DNA of 64,000 bases, from the NCBI RefSeq assembly GCF_947494025.1, contig NZ_CANLTQ010000002.1, positions 124,001 through 188,000 on the forward strand. Reading direction: 5' to 3'. The notes under the pieces were generated by a model, which worked only from the letters and a program-made list of their open reading frames with translations, made no database searches and was not told where the DNA came from. Shown here in pieces: positions 1 to 13,050 of this stretch. The stretch is from an uncultured Jannaschia sp. (GTDB lineage: Bacteria > Pseudomonadota > Alphaproteobacteria > Rhodobacterales > Rhodobacteraceae). A program made the position numbers and the translations under genes. Position 1 is the stretch's first letter, and every line of letters starts with the position of its first letter.

Positions 1-1949
1 TTGCGTTCTCACTAATATACTGAAACCGCATCTCCGGCTTCTTGCCCATCAGGCGTTCCACGAGGTCGCCGGTCTCGCCGGGGAGGTCCTCGTCGATGGA
101 GACGCGGATGAGCTTGCGGGAGGCGGGGTCCATCGTCGTCTCCTTGAGGTCCTTCGCGTCCATCTCGCCCAGACCCTTGAAGCGGGAGACGTCGATCTTG
201 CCGCCGTTCTTTCCCTTGCCGCCCAGACCCTTCTTCAGCCAGGCGTCGCGCTCGGCCTCGTCGAGGCAGTAGACGCGGTTCGCCCCCTGCGTCAGCCGGA
301 ACAGCGGCGGGCAGGCGAGGTAGAGGTGGCCGCTGTCGATCATCGGCCGCATCTGGGTGAAGAAGAACGTCATCAGGAGCGCGGCGATATGCGCCCCGTC
401 CACGTCGGCGTCGGTCATGATGATGACCTTGTCGTAGCGCAGATCCTCGATGTCGAAGCGCGAGCCCAGCCCGACGCCCAGCGCCTGCGACAGGTCCGAG
501 ATCTCCGCGTTGGAGCCGAGCTTGGAGGACGCCGCGCCGAGCACGTTCAGGATCTTGCCGCGCAGGGGCAGGAGCGCCTGGGTCTTGCGGTCGCGCGCCA
601 TCTTGGCGGAGCCGCCGGCCGAGTCGCCCTCCACGATGAAGATCTCGGTGCCGTCGCGCGCGCTCGCCGTGCAATCGACGAGCTTGCCGGGCAGGCGGAG
701 CTTCTTGGTGGCGGATTTGCGGGCCGTCTCCTTCTCCTGCCGGCGGCGCAGACGCTCCTCCGCGCGCAGCACGAGGAAGTCGAGGATGGCGCCCGCGGCC
801 TTGGTGTCGGAGGCGAGCCAGGTGTCGAAGCGGTCGCGGATCGCCGTCTCCACCAGCCGCGCGGCCTCCGTGGTGGCGAGCCGGTCCTTGGTCTGGCCGA
901 CGAATTCGGGCTCCGCGATGAAGCAGGAGACGAGGGCCGCGCCCCCGGTGGTCAGGTCGTCGCGGGTGATCTGCGCGGCCTTGCGGTTGCCCGCGAGTTC
1001 CCCGTAGGCCTTCACGCCCTTCAGGATCGCGGCCCAGAACCCCTGCTCGTGGGTGCCGCCCTCGGGCGTGGGGACGGTGTTGCAGTAGCTTTGCAGGAAG
1101 CCGTCGCGGGAGGGGGTCCAGTTGATCGCCCACTCGACCTTGCCGGGGATGCCGAACCGCTCCCGGAAGTCGACGGTGCCGGCGAAGGGCGCGTCGGCAT
1201 AGGTCGCGGCGTCGCCCAGCGTTTCCGCGAGGTAGTCGGCCAGCCCGCCGGGGAAGTGGAACGTGGCCCTGGTGGGCGTTTCCCCGTCGTCGATCTCCGA
1301 CGACCAGCGGATCTCGACGCCGGAGAACAGGTAGGCCTTGGAGCGGATCGAGCGGAACAGCCGCGCGGGCTTCAGGCGGTGGGTGCCGAAGATCTCCGGG
1401 TCGGCGTGGAAGGTGGTGGTCGTGCCCCGCCGGTTCGGCGCCGCGCCGATCCGGGCCACGGGCCCCTGCGGGACGCCGCGGGAGAAGCGCTGCTCCCAGA
1501 GCTGGCGGTCGCGGGCGACCTGCACTACCATCGAATCGCTGAGCGCGTTGACCACGGAGGCGCCCACGCCGTGCAGGCCGCCCGAGGTCTGGTAGGCCTT
1601 GCCGGAGAACTTGCCGCCGGCGTGGAGCGTGCAGAGGATCACCTCCAGCGCGGACTTGCCGGGGAACTTCGGGTGGGGATCGACGGGGATGCCGCGGCCG
1701 TTGTCGCGGATCGTGCAGGAGCCGTCGGCGAGAAGCTCCACCTCGATCCGGTTGGCGTGGCCGGCCACCGCCTCGTCCATCGAGTTGTCGAGCACCTCGG
1801 CCACCATGTGGTGGAGCGCCCGCTCGTCGGTGCCGCCGATATACATCCCCGGGCGCTTGCGGACGGGCTCCAGCCCCTCCAGCACCTCGATGGAGGAGGC
1901 GTCGTAGCTATGGTCCGGCTGGGCGCCGTCGAGGAGATCGTCGGGCATT
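1..1949 (-). CDS. parE: DNA topoisomerase IV subunit B (3' end truncated by window edge)
   Basis: Reverse-strand translation MPDDLLDGAQPDHSYDASSIEVLEGLEPVRKRPGMYIGGTDERALHHMVAEVLDNSMDEAVAGHA...EGDSAGGSAKMARDRKTQALLPLRGKILNV...MTDADVDGAHIAALL...LMGKKPEMRFQYISENA; GHKL ATPase plus TOPRIM motifs. Open to the window edge, so missing from the ORF track in this frame. Confidence 0.93.
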
Positions 1950-2149
1950 CTGCTGCTCTATCTTGTGGTGTTCGTGCCTGACTAGGCGAAATGCGGCCCT
2001 CGCGAAAGACCGTCCCGGCCGACCCGAAGCCGCCCGCCCGCGATCCGTTCCTGTCGCGCCGGCGTTCACCTCGTCGCGCGCCGCAGGGTTTTCGCGCGGA
2101 TGCGGAGCCGCTAGACGCGGAGAACCGACAGCTTTTCCGGAGATCCGAC

Positions 2150-3166
2150 ATGCCGCACATCCTCCTCACCGGCGGGGCCGGCTATATCGGGTCGCACACC
2201 TATGTGGCGCTGCGCGAGGCCGGGTTCGCGGTGACGATCCTCGACGACTTCTCGAACTCCGACGGAGGCGTGATCGACCGGCTCGCCCGTTTGACCGGCG
2301 CGGATGTCGACGTGGTGGAGGGAACGGTGCTCGACCGCGCGCTGCTGACGCGGCTCTTCGCGGCGAAGCCCATCGACGGCGTGGTGCATTTCGCCGCCAG
2401 GAAGGCGGTGGGCGAGAGCGTGGCGAAGCCGCTCGACTATTTCGAGACGAATATCGGCGGGCTGACGAACCTGATGCTGGCGATGCGGGCGGCGGAGGTC
2501 TGGCGCCTCGTCTTCTCCTCGACGGCCACGGTCTACGGCGAGCCGGAGGTCTTTCCGCTGACGGAGGACATGCCGCTCGCCCATACCTCGCCCTATGCCT
2601 TCACCAAGGTCACCTGCGAGCGCATTCTGGAGCAGGCGGCACAGGCCGATCCCTGGCTGATCGGCGTCTTGCGGTATTTCAACCCGGTGGGGGCGCATGC
2701 GTCCGCGCTGATCGGGGAGGATCCGCGCGGCACGCCGGAGAACCTGATGCCTTATGTCGCAAAGGTCGCGACGGGCGAGATGCCGGAGCTGCGCGTTTTC
2801 GGGGATGACTACGACACGCCGGACGGGACTTGCTGGCGCGACTACATCCACGTGATGGACTTGGCCGACGCCCATGTGAAATCGCTGCAGGCGCTGCTGG
2901 ACGGGCGGGCGCACCGGCTCAACATCGGAACGGGCAATCCCGTCTCGGTGCTGGAGATGCACGGTGCCTATCAGAAGGTCGTCGGGCGCGAGCTGCCCTA
3001 CCGCATCGCGCCGCGGCGGGCGGGCGATGTTCCGAAGCTCTACGCCGATCCGAGCCGTGCGCGGTCCGAGCTCGGCTTCGAGGCGCGGCGCGACCTGGAG
3101 GAGATGTGTCGATCGAGCTGGAACTGGGTGCAGGCCCGCGCGGCGGGCTGGAAGTTCAACTCCTGA
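2150..3166 (+). CDS. galE: UDP-glucose 4-epimerase
   Basis: MPHILLTGGAGYIGSHTYVALREAGFAVTILDDFSNS...YAFTKVTCERIL...YFNPVGAHASALIGEDPRG; SDR-type GxxGxxG and YxxxK motifs. Confidence 0.93.
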   Translation: MPHILLTGGAGYIGSHTYVALREAGFAVTILDDFSNSDGGVIDRLARLTGADVDVVEGTVLDRALLTRLFAAKPIDGVVHFAARKAVGESVAKPLDYFETNIGGLTNLMLAMRAAEVWRLVFSSTATVYGEPEVFPLTEDMPLAHTSPYAFTKVTCERILEQAAQADPWLIGVLRYFNPVGAHASALIGEDPRGTPENLMPYVAKVATGEMPELRVFGDDYDTPDGTCWRDYIHVMDLADAHVKSLQALLDGRAHRLNIGTGNPVSVLEMHGAYQKVVGRELPYRIAPRRAGDVPKLYADPSRARSELGFEARRDLEEMCRSSWNWVQARAAGWKFNS

Positions 3167-3265
3167 GCCGGGCCGCCGACGGGGTGGGTCAGCGCGGACC
3201 GGGCTATATCCGGGCAGCGGCGCGCCCGGACCGGAACCGTACGGCCGCCGGCATTCGGGGCCGGA

Positions 3266-3280
3266 TTAATTCCGTATTAA
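3266..3280 (+). promoter_or_regulatory. Candidate CtrA-binding site TTAA-N7-TTAA upstream of cckA
   Basis: TTAATTCCGTATTAA at 3266-3280: perfect match to TTAA-N7-TTAA in an AT-rich intergenic patch about 70 bp before the cckA start. Confidence 0.6.
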
Positions 3281-3349
3281 GATTTATTTAGGATACGTTT
3301 ACCGCGTTATCGACGGATAGGCCGATCAGGCTCGGCGAAAGGGTGGACT

Positions 3350-5896
3350 TTGGGCGATACGGCACAGACCCTCAACCGATTGCGGACCGGGTCCACGATC
3401 TTCTTTCTTGCGGCGCTCGCCGCGGTGTTGGCGTCCTTTGTGGTGGAGCTCGACGTATCGCGCGCGCTGCTGCTCGCCCTGGCGGGATCGCTCGCGGCGA
3501 TCCCCGCCGCGTTGCAGATCGCGGCCAATGTGGACGCCCGCATGGAGCGCCGCCGGCTGAAGGCCGTGATGGAGTTCCTCGAGTTCGACACCGCCCCGGG
3601 CCTGTGCACGGACGAGGCCGGAACCGTGTTCGCGCAGAACGCCGCCGCTATCGACAAGTTCGGCGCGCAGGACGGCGCGGCGATGACGACCGCGCTGGAG
3701 GCGCTCTTCGCCAATCCGGACGCCGTCGTCCATCGCCTCCGCCACGCCGCGCGGGGGCAGGGCTCCGCGCACGAGGACGTCGTGACGCGCAGGGGCCATG
3801 TCCGCGTGGCGGTGCGCCAAATCCCCGGCGGCCTTCTATGGCGGTTCGTCGACCTCGTGGACCGGCCCGCGCGCGCGCGCGATGGGATCGGCCTGCCGAT
3901 GCTGGCCTTCGGCCCGTCGGGAACGGTGCTTTACACGAACGAGGTGCTGCGCGCGCAGGTGGGACATCGCGCCGAGCGCCTGCGGGATCTGTTCCAGGAC
4001 CTGCCTCTCGTGAGCGGTGGTCTGAACCGGCTTCTCACCGACGACGGGCCACAGCCCGTCCGCGTCATCCTGTCGGAATCGGTGAACGGGCGGTCCGAGG
4101 TTTTCGTGATGCCGGCGACGGAGCATCAGAACGATCGCGTCGGGCTCGACTCCCTGCCCGTGGCCCTTCTGCGGCTCGATTCCGAGGGCCGCGTCCTGTC
4201 CGCCAACCGGCTGGCGCGCGATCTGCTGCCGGCGACCGCGTCCCCCGGAGAGGTCCGGCTCGCCGCCATGGTCGAGGGGCTGGGCCGCAGTGTCCGCGAA
4301 TGGGTCAGCGAGGCCGCGGCCGGGCGGGGCCTTTACCGCGCGGAGGTGGTGCGGGTGACCGGCGCCGAGGTGGAGACCTACCTGCAGATCACGCTGGGCC
4401 GCCCGGTCGACGACGCGGAAGGCGGCCTGCTCGCCGTGCTGAACGATGCGACCGAGCTCAAGACCCTCGAGGCGCAGTTCGTGCAGAGCCAGAAGATGCA
4501 GGCCATCGGTCAGCTCGCCGGCGGCGTGGCGCACGACTTCAACAACCTCCTCACGGCGATCTCGGGCCATTGCGACCTGCTGCTCTTGCGCCACGAGGAG
4601 GGCGACGAGGATTTCGCGGACCTCAAGCAGATCAACCAGAACGCGAACCGCGCGGCCGCCCTCGTGGGCCAGCTCCTTGCGTTCTCGCGCAAGCAGAAGC
4701 TGCAGATGCAGCCGGTGGACCTGCGCGACACGCTGAGCGATCTCGCGCATCTTCTGAACCGGCTGGTGGGCGACAATGTCCGCCTTACGCTGCAGCACGA
4801 TCCCGGCCTCATTCCGGTCCGGGGCGACCGGCGGCAGCTGGAGCAGGTGCTGATGAACCTCGTGGTCAACGCGCGGGACGCGATGCCCGAGGGCGGCGAG
4901 ATCCGGATCGAGACCGAGTGCCGCTTCCTGAACCAGCCGCAGACCCGCGACCGGGTGACGATGCCGCCGGGCCAGTACGTGGTCATCACCGTGACCGACG
5001 AGGGCTTGGGCATCTCCAGCGACAACCTCGGCCGGATCTTCGAGCCGTTCTTCACGACCAAGCGACCGGGCGAAGGGACCGGCCTCGGCCTGTCGATGGC
5101 CTACGGCATCGTGAAGCAGTCCGGCGGCTATATCTTCGCGGATTCCGAACTCGGCGTGGGAACGCGGTTCAGCCTGTACTTCCCGGCCATGCCCGACGAC
5201 GAGAAGGTCGCCGATCTCGATGACGATCCCGACGAGATGCTCGCGTCGCCCGCCGTCGCGACGCCCGCCGTTCCGGCCAACCCGGTCGATCTGCCGGCGG
5301 CGCCCGAACGCCCGGGCAGCCGGGCGGAGGACGGGGACGCCGCGCGCGCTCCGGCGAAGGGCGACAGGGATGCGGGATCCGGGCGCGAGGATGTCGATCC
5401 GGGCAGGGCCGGAACCGCGGACGAGGCGGACCGCCTGATCGCCAAGGCGGTCCATGCCGCCCGCGCGAAGACCGGGGGCGGCGCGAACGGGGCGACCGTC
5501 GACGCGCCCGCCGAAACGACCGGGGACCGCGCGCGCCCTGTCGTGCTTCTGGTCGAGGACGAGGCGCCGGTCCGGGCCTTCGCCTCCCGCGCGCTTCGCC
5601 TGCGCGGCTACGACGTGGTGGAGGCCGAGAACGCCGAATCCGCCCTCGCGCAGCTGTCGGACGCGTCGCTCGTCGTCGACCTGTTCGTGACCGACGTGAT
5701 GATGCCGGGGCTCGACGGGCCGAGCTGGGTGCGCAAGGCGCTCGAGGACCGGCCCAAGGTGCGGACCGTCTTCATCTCGGGCTACACGCAGGACGCGTTG
5801 TCGGAAACCAGCGCCCCCGTGCCGAACGCGACCTTTCTGGCCAAGCCGTTCTCGCTGAACGACTTGACCCGCACGGTGGAGCAGGCGCTGCAATAG
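3350..5896 (+). CDS. cckA: Hybrid sensor histidine kinase/receiver CckA (TTG start)
   Basis: N-terminal TM pair, PAS-like regions, [28 protein letters not shown], HATPase [30 protein letters not shown]-terminal [39 protein letters not shown]...[13 protein letters not shown]. Upstream of recA as in related genomes. Confidence 0.92.
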   Translation: MGDTAQTLNRLRTGSTIFFLAALAAVLASFVVELDVSRALLLALAGSLAAIPAALQIAANVDARMERRRLKAVMEFLEFDTAPGLCTDEAGTVFAQNAAAIDKFGAQDGAAMTTALEALFANPDAVVHRLRHAARGQGSAHEDVVTRRGHVRVAVRQIPGGLLWRFVDLVDRPARARDGIGLPMLAFGPSGTVLYTNEVLRAQVGHRAERLRDLFQDLPLVSGGLNRLLTDDGPQPVRVILSESVNGRSEVFVMPATEHQNDRVGLDSLPVALLRLDSEGRVLSANRLARDLLPATASPGEVRLAAMVEGLGRSVREWVSEAAAGRGLYRAEVVRVTGAEVETYLQITLGRPVDDAEGGLLAVLNDATELKTLEAQFVQSQKMQAIGQLAGGVAHDFNNLLTAISGHCDLLLLRHEEGDEDFADLKQINQNANRAAALVGQLLAFSRKQKLQMQPVDLRDTLSDLAHLLNRLVGDNVRLTLQHDPGLIPVRGDRRQLEQVLMNLVVNARDAMPEGGEIRIETECRFLNQPQTRDRVTMPPGQYVVITVTDEGLGISSDNLGRIFEPFFTTKRPGEGTGLGLSMAYGIVKQSGGYIFADSELGVGTRFSLYFPAMPDDEKVADLDDDPDEMLASPAVATPAVPANPVDLPAAPERPGSRAEDGDAARAPAKGDRDAGSGREDVDPGRAGTADEADRLIAKAVHAARAKTGGGANGATVDAPAETTGDRARPVVLLVEDEAPVRAFASRALRLRGYDVVEAENAESALAQLSDASLVVDLFVTDVMMPGLDGPSWVRKALEDRPKVRTVFISGYTQDALSETSAPVPNATFLAKPFSLNDLTRTVEQALQ

Positions 5897-5897
5897 G

Positions 5898-6476
5898 TCA
5901 TCGGGCCGCCCCCTCCCAAAGCGCGTAATCCGCCGCCCGTTCGTCGCGCAGCCGCGCGGTCAGGGCGGGCGGCAGCGACAGGTCGCCGCCCGGCGAGGCA
6001 TTCGCGCGCGGAAGCTCGAACGCGAGGTCGAGACGCTCGCGGAGATACGCGACCGCGCGGTCCATCGCCTCGTGCCGGAACAGGTGGTCGACCCCGTCCG
6101 CGAGCATCACCGCCTGCGATCCGACGCGCGCGAAGGGGGGTGGATCGGGCGCGAGATGCGCCTCCATGAATTCCGCGAACGTCAGGCCCGCGGTGGAGTT
6201 CGCATGGCCCCGCAGCGCGGGCCGGGTGCGGTAGCGGAACCAGCTTCCAAGCCAGTCCCCCGGCTCCCGCACCAGGGCCATCTTCTCCAGCGACCGCCCG
6301 TTCCGCTCGAAGAACGGACGCAGCTCGCGGTCGTATCTCCGCACGCCGCAATGTTTCAGTCCCGGCGGATCGACGATCGCCGCGGCCGCGTGCGGGACGA
6401 GCGCCGCCTCGAGCGCGGTGGAGCCCGTCTTGGGCACCGCCAGCAGCACGAGACGGGCCTTCCAGAAGATCAACAC
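5898..6476 (-). CDS. Sulfotransferase-family-like protein
   Basis: [45 protein letters not shown]...[27 protein letters not shown] resembles the sulfotransferase PAPS-binding loop and [13 protein letters not shown] the 3'-phosphate-binding segment. Confidence 0.65.
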   Translation of the reverse strand: MLIFWKARLVLLAVPKTGSTALEAALVPHAAAAIVDPPGLKHCGVRRYDRELRPFFERNGRSLEKMALVREPGDWLGSWFRYRTRPALRGHANSTAGLTFAEFMEAHLAPDPPPFARVGSQAVMLADGVDHLFRHEAMDRAVAYLRERLDLAFELPRANASPGGDLSLPPALTARLRDERAADYALWEGAAR

Positions 6477-6546
6477 GTTCGGATTCTCGCTTCCATGCCC
6501 TCCCCATCGCGCGAATTAAGGTCGATTTGAATGATTACTTGAATGC

Positions 6547-6561
6547 GTTCCCCAAACGTTC
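6547..6561 (+). promoter_or_regulatory. LexA/SOS box GTTC-N7-GTTC (recA operator 1)
   Basis: GTTCCCCAAACGTTC; matches the alphaproteobacterial LexA motif GTTC-N7-GTTC. Lies between a candidate -35 TTGAAT (6539-6544) and -10 CATATC (6562-6567). Confidence 0.8.
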
Positions 6562-6578
6562 CATATCCGGTGCAAGCA

Positions 6579-6593
6579 GAACGATACGAGAAC
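6579..6593 (-). promoter_or_regulatory. LexA/SOS box GAAC-N7-GAAC (recA operator 2, opposite orientation)
   Basis: GAACGATACGAGAAC; reverse complement of GTTC-N7-GTTC, 32 bp from operator 1. Confidence 0.75.
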
Positions 6594-6643
6594 GAAACCC
6601 CGATTGCCGCGGCTGCGGCAGCATGCAACAAGGGCCTGATACT

Positions 6644-7714
6644 ATGGGAATGGCGAACCTTATCGACATGGCTGACAAACGCGGCGCGGACAAGCAGAAG
6701 GCGCTCGACAGCGCGCTGGCCCAGATCGAGCGGCAGTTCGGCAAGGGCTCCATCATGAAGCTCGGGGGCGACAACGTCCTCAAGGACATCGAGTCGACCT
6801 CGACCGGCTCCCTTGGCCTCGACATCGCGCTCGGCATCGGCGGCCTGCCGAAGGGCCGCGTGGTCGAGATCTACGGCCCGGAATCCTCGGGCAAGACGAC
6901 GCTGACCCTCCATGTCGTCGCCGAGGAACAGAAGAAGGGCGGCGTCTGCGCCTTTGTCGACGCCGAGCACGCGCTCGACCCGCAATACGCCCGCAAGCTG
7001 GGCGTCGATCTCGACGAGCTCCTGATCTCGCAGCCCGATACCGGCGAGCAGGCGCTCGAGATCGTGGACACGCTCGTGCGCTCCGGCGCGGTGAGCCTCG
7101 TGGTGGTGGACTCGGTCGCGGCGCTGACGCCGAAATCGGAGCTCGAGGGCGACATGGGCGACAGCTCGGTCGGCGTTCACGCGCGCCTGATGAGCCAGGC
7201 CATGCGCAAGCTCACGGGCTCGATCTCCCGCTCGAATTGCATGGTGATCTTCATCAACCAGATCCGCATGAAGATCGGCGTCATGTTCGGCTCGCCGGAG
7301 ACGACCACGGGCGGCAACGCGTTGAAATTCTATTCCTCCGTCCGGCTCGACATCCGTCGCATCGGCGCGATCAAGGATCGCGACGAGGTCGTGGGCAACA
7401 CCACGCGGGTGAAGGTCGTCAAGAACAAGGTCGCGCCGCCGTTCAAGCAGGTCGAGTTCGACATCATGTACGGCGAGGGCATCTCCAAGATGGGCGAGCT
7501 GCTCGACCTCGGCGTGAAGGCCGGCGTGGTCGACAAGTCCGGTGCCTGGTTCAGCTACGGCGACGAGCGCATCGGGCAGGGACGCGAGAACTCCAAGACG
7601 TTCCTGCGCGAGAACCCCTCCGTCGCGCTCGAGATCGAGGACAAGATCCGCGCGGCCCACGGCCTCGACTTCAAGATGGGCGCCGACGACAACGACGAGA
7701 TTCTGGACCAGTGA
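6644..7714 (+). CDS. recA: Recombinase RecA
   Basis: [42 protein letters not shown]...[24 protein letters not shown]...; Walker A. ATG at 6644 chosen over the longer ORF start at 6527 because SOS boxes and promoter lie between them. Confidence 0.97.
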   Translation: MGMANLIDMADKRGADKQKALDSALAQIERQFGKGSIMKLGGDNVLKDIESTSTGSLGLDIALGIGGLPKGRVVEIYGPESSGKTTLTLHVVAEEQKKGGVCAFVDAEHALDPQYARKLGVDLDELLISQPDTGEQALEIVDTLVRSGAVSLVVVDSVAALTPKSELEGDMGDSSVGVHARLMSQAMRKLTGSISRSNCMVIFINQIRMKIGVMFGSPETTTGGNALKFYSSVRLDIRRIGAIKDRDEVVGNTTRVKVVKNKVAPPFKQVEFDIMYGEGISKMGELLDLGVKAGVVDKSGAWFSYGDERIGQGRENSKTFLRENPSVALEIEDKIRAAHGLDFKMGADDNDEILDQ

Positions 7715-7749
7715 CCGTCCGCCGCGCGCGGACCATGGCCGGATGACGT

Positions 7750-7783
7750 GACGGGGTCGCCTGCCGGGCGGCCCCGTCTTCGT
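7750..7783 (+). terminator. Hairpin downstream of recA
   Basis: GACGGGG (7750-7756) pairs with CCCCGTC (7772-7778), followed by TTCGTT. Confidence 0.6.
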
Positions 7784-7851
7784 TGCCCGACTGGACGGGC
7801 CGGCATGGCGGCGATAGGACGGCGCGGACCCGCCGCGCGAGGACGAAAGAC

Positions 7852-10498
<2,647 letters not shown>

Positions 10499-10500
<2 letters not shown>

Positions 10501-10530
10501 CGGGGCGATCGGCGGGTTCAGTGCCCCGTC
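10499..10530. terminator. Hairpin spanning the convergent alaS / SMR 3' ends
   Basis: GACGGGGC (10499-10506) perfectly complementary to GCCCCGTC (10523-10530). Confidence 0.45.
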
Positions 10531-10847
10531 GTGTCGGAAAAGAGCTGCATCACGACGATCCCGGAGATGATCAGGATCAGCCCGGCAATCGCGGGAAGAT
10601 CGAGCCGCTGCCCGAAGACGACCCAGCCGATCGCCGCGATCAGCACGATGCCGAGCCCGGACCAGATGGCATAGGCGATGCCCACGGGGATCGTCCGGAG
10701 GACAAGCGACAGCAGGAACAGCGACACCACGAAGCAGAACAGCGTGACGAGCGAGGGTCCGAGGCGGGTGAAGCCGCCGGAGGCCTTCAGCGCCGAGGTG
10801 CCGACGGTCTCGAAGGCGATGGCGAGGATCAGGAGCACCCAGTTCAC
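10518..10847 (-). CDS. Small multidrug resistance (EmrE/SugE-type) transporter
   Basis: 109 aa with four hydrophobic segments: MNWVLLILAIAFETVGTSALKASGGFTRLGPSL...IPVGIAYAIWSGLGIVLIAAIGWVVFGQRLDLPAIAGLILIISGIVVM. Confidence 0.88.
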   Translation of the reverse strand: MNWVLLILAIAFETVGTSALKASGGFTRLGPSLVTLFCFVVSLFLLSLVLRTIPVGIAYAIWSGLGIVLIAAIGWVVFGQRLDLPAIAGLILIISGIVVMQLFSDTTGH

Positions 10848-10848
10848 G

Positions 10849-11493
10849 TCAGCGTCCGATATAGCGGTCGCGGCGATGGTTGACCGCGATGACGAGGTTC
10901 ACGATCACCGCGCCCAGAAGCGAGACCAGGGCGAGGAACGGGTCGAGGATCACGAACGCCGTCGCAAAGAGCACCGCGTCGAAGCCAAGTTGCACCCACC
11001 CCGCCCGGACCCCGAACCGCTCCTGCATCCAGAGCGCGAGGATGCCGATGCCGCCGAGCGAAGCGCCGTGCCGGAAGATCACGATGAGCCCCATGCCCGT
11101 CACGGCGCCCGCGAGCGCCGAGGCGACCCAAGGGTCGAGTCGTTCGAAGGTGACGAAGGACGGCAGCAGCGCGGCGAAGACCGACAGCAGCGAGACCGCG
11201 ATCACCGTCCGGGCGATGAAGCGCGGTCCCATCCGCCGCCAGCCGAGCACGTAGAACGGCAGGTTCAGGACGAAGAACCAGAGCCCGAACGGCCAGCCGG
11301 TCAGGTAGCTTGCCAGGATGCCGAGTCCCGCGGTCTGGCCGGTCACGAGTCCCGCCGACGTCAGCAAGAGCACGCCCAGCGCGCAGAGCGCCGTGCCGAG
11401 GAGAATGGCCTGAGCATCCTCGAGGGGCGTGTGCGCGACGGCCGCAGGGCGATGCGGCTCGCGGTTCGGCCAGGGCGTGGAGGTTTCTGCCAT
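10849..11493 (-). CDS. YitT family membrane protein
   Basis: ILLGTALCALGVLLLTSAGLVTGQTAGLGILASYLTGWPFGLWFFVLNLPFYVLGWRRMG...FRHGASLGGIGILALWMQERFGVRAGWVQLGFDAVLF. Confidence 0.8.
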   Translation of the reverse strand: MAETSTPWPNREPHRPAAVAHTPLEDAQAILLGTALCALGVLLLTSAGLVTGQTAGLGILASYLTGWPFGLWFFVLNLPFYVLGWRRMGPRFIARTVIAVSLLSVFAALLPSFVTFERLDPWVASALAGAVTGMGLIVIFRHGASLGGIGILALWMQERFGVRAGWVQLGFDAVLFATAFVILDPFLALVSLLGAVIVNLVIAVNHRRDRYIGR

Positions 11494-11523
11494 GGGTTGG
11501 AACGGGTGCGCGGGGCGTGCGCG

Positions 11524-12732
11524 CTACAGCGCCGCCTGCAGGTTCGCGTCGACCTTTTCGAGGAATCCCATCGTGGTGAGCCATTTCTGATCCGGCCCGA
11601 CAAGGAGCGCGAGATCCTTCGTCATATGCCCGCTTTCCACCGTCTGGACGATCACGGTCTCGAGCGTTTCCGCAAAGTTGCGCAGCGCCGCGTTGTCGTC
11701 GAGCTTGGCGCGGTGCTTCAGCGCGCCGGTCCAGGCATAGATGGAGGCGATGGAGTTGGTCGACGTTTCCTTGCCGGCCTGATGCTGACGGAAATGGCGC
11801 GTGACCGTGCCGTGCGCGGCCTCCGCCTCCACGATCTTGCCGTCGGGCGTCATCAGTTGAGAGGTCATCAGGCCGAGCGAGCCGAAGCCCTGCGCGACGG
11901 TGTCGGACTGCACGTCGCCGTCGTAGTTCTTGCAGGCCCAGACATAGCCGCCCGACCATTTCAGCGAGGCCGCGACCATGTCGTCGATCAGACGGTGCTC
12001 GTACCAGATCTTCTTCGCCGCGAACCGGTCCTTGAACTCGGCGTCGAACACCTCCTGGAAGATGTCCTTGAAGCGCCCGTCATAGACCTTCAGAATCGTG
12101 TTCTTCGTGGACAGATAGAGCGGCCAGCCCCGGTTCAGCGCGTAGTTCATGGAGGCGCGGGCGAAGTCGCGGATCGATTCGTCGAGGTTGTACATCGCCA
12201 TCGTCACCCCGGACCCCGGCGCGTCGAAGACCTCGTGCTCGATCTCCTGCCCGTCCTCACCGACGAACTTGATGGAGAGCTTGCCCTTGCCCGGAAAGCG
12301 GAAATCGGTGGCGCGGTACTGGTCGCCATAGGCGTGGCGGCCGACGACGATGGGCTTGGTCCAGCCGGGCACGAGGCGGGGGACGTTGCGGCAGATGATG
12401 GGTTCGCGGAAGATGACGCCGCCGAGAATGTTGCGGATGGTCCCGTTGGGCGAGCGGTACATGCGCTTCAGCCCGAACTCCTCCATCCGCGCCTCGTCCG
12501 GCGTGATGGTGGCGCATTTCACGCCGACGCCGACCTCCTTGATCTTCTCAGCGGCGTCCACGGTGACCCGGTCGTCGGTCTCGTCGCGCGCTTCCATGCC
12601 GAGGTCATAGTAGAGCAGGTCGACGTCTAGGTAGGGCAGGATCAGCTTGTCCTTGATGAATCGCCAGATGATGCGGGTCATCTCGTCGCCGTCGAGCTCG
12701 ACGACAGGGTTTTCGACCTTGATCTTGGACAT
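11524..12732 (-). CDS. icd: NADP-dependent isocitrate dehydrogenase
   Basis: [64 protein letters not shown]...[14 protein letters not shown]. Confidence 0.95.
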   Translation of the reverse strand: MSKIKVENPVVELDGDEMTRIIWRFIKDKLILPYLDVDLLYYDLGMEARDETDDRVTVDAAEKIKEVGVGVKCATITPDEARMEEFGLKRMYRSPNGTIRNILGGVIFREPIICRNVPRLVPGWTKPIVVGRHAYGDQYRATDFRFPGKGKLSIKFVGEDGQEIEHEVFDAPGSGVTMAMYNLDESIRDFARASMNYALNRGWPLYLSTKNTILKVYDGRFKDIFQEVFDAEFKDRFAAKKIWYEHRLIDDMVAASLKWSGGYVWACKNYDGDVQSDTVAQGFGSLGLMTSQLMTPDGKIVEAEAAHGTVTRHFRQHQAGKETSTNSIASIYAWTGALKHRAKLDDNAALRNFAETLETVIVQTVESGHMTKDLALLVGPDQKWLTTMGFLEKVDANLQAAL

Positions 12733-13050
12733 GGGGTCTCCGGAATTGCGCCAGACGTTGCGAGGGTCGTAGCGCATCCCCCGGGCGGGGGCCAGCGACG
12801 GGGCGGAACGATCCGGGCGGTTGGAGAGGCCCGCCCGCAGGCGCGTCCGGGCCGGCGGCCGTGCGGCCGTGGCGCCATGAACCGGCGGCGCCTGTTTGGA
12901 TGGCCGTCGGGGGCGGCGCCATCCTTCGCGTTCGGATGGGCCGCCCGCATCGACGGGGTGCCGGACGCATGGCCCGACACCCCGCCGATCCCCCGCGCCG
13001 TCACGAGGAAAGGGCGCAAGGCGTTTCGGCGGGCCCGAAGGATTTCCGCG

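Noticed and set aside
3836-5893. 685-aa reverse ORF opposite cckA
   Set aside because: Antisense shadow with RH/VE-rich composition; no domain.
6527-6643. Longer recA start ([39 protein letters not shown]...)
   Set aside because: Region contains the promoter and two SOS boxes; RecA homology begins near ATG 6644.
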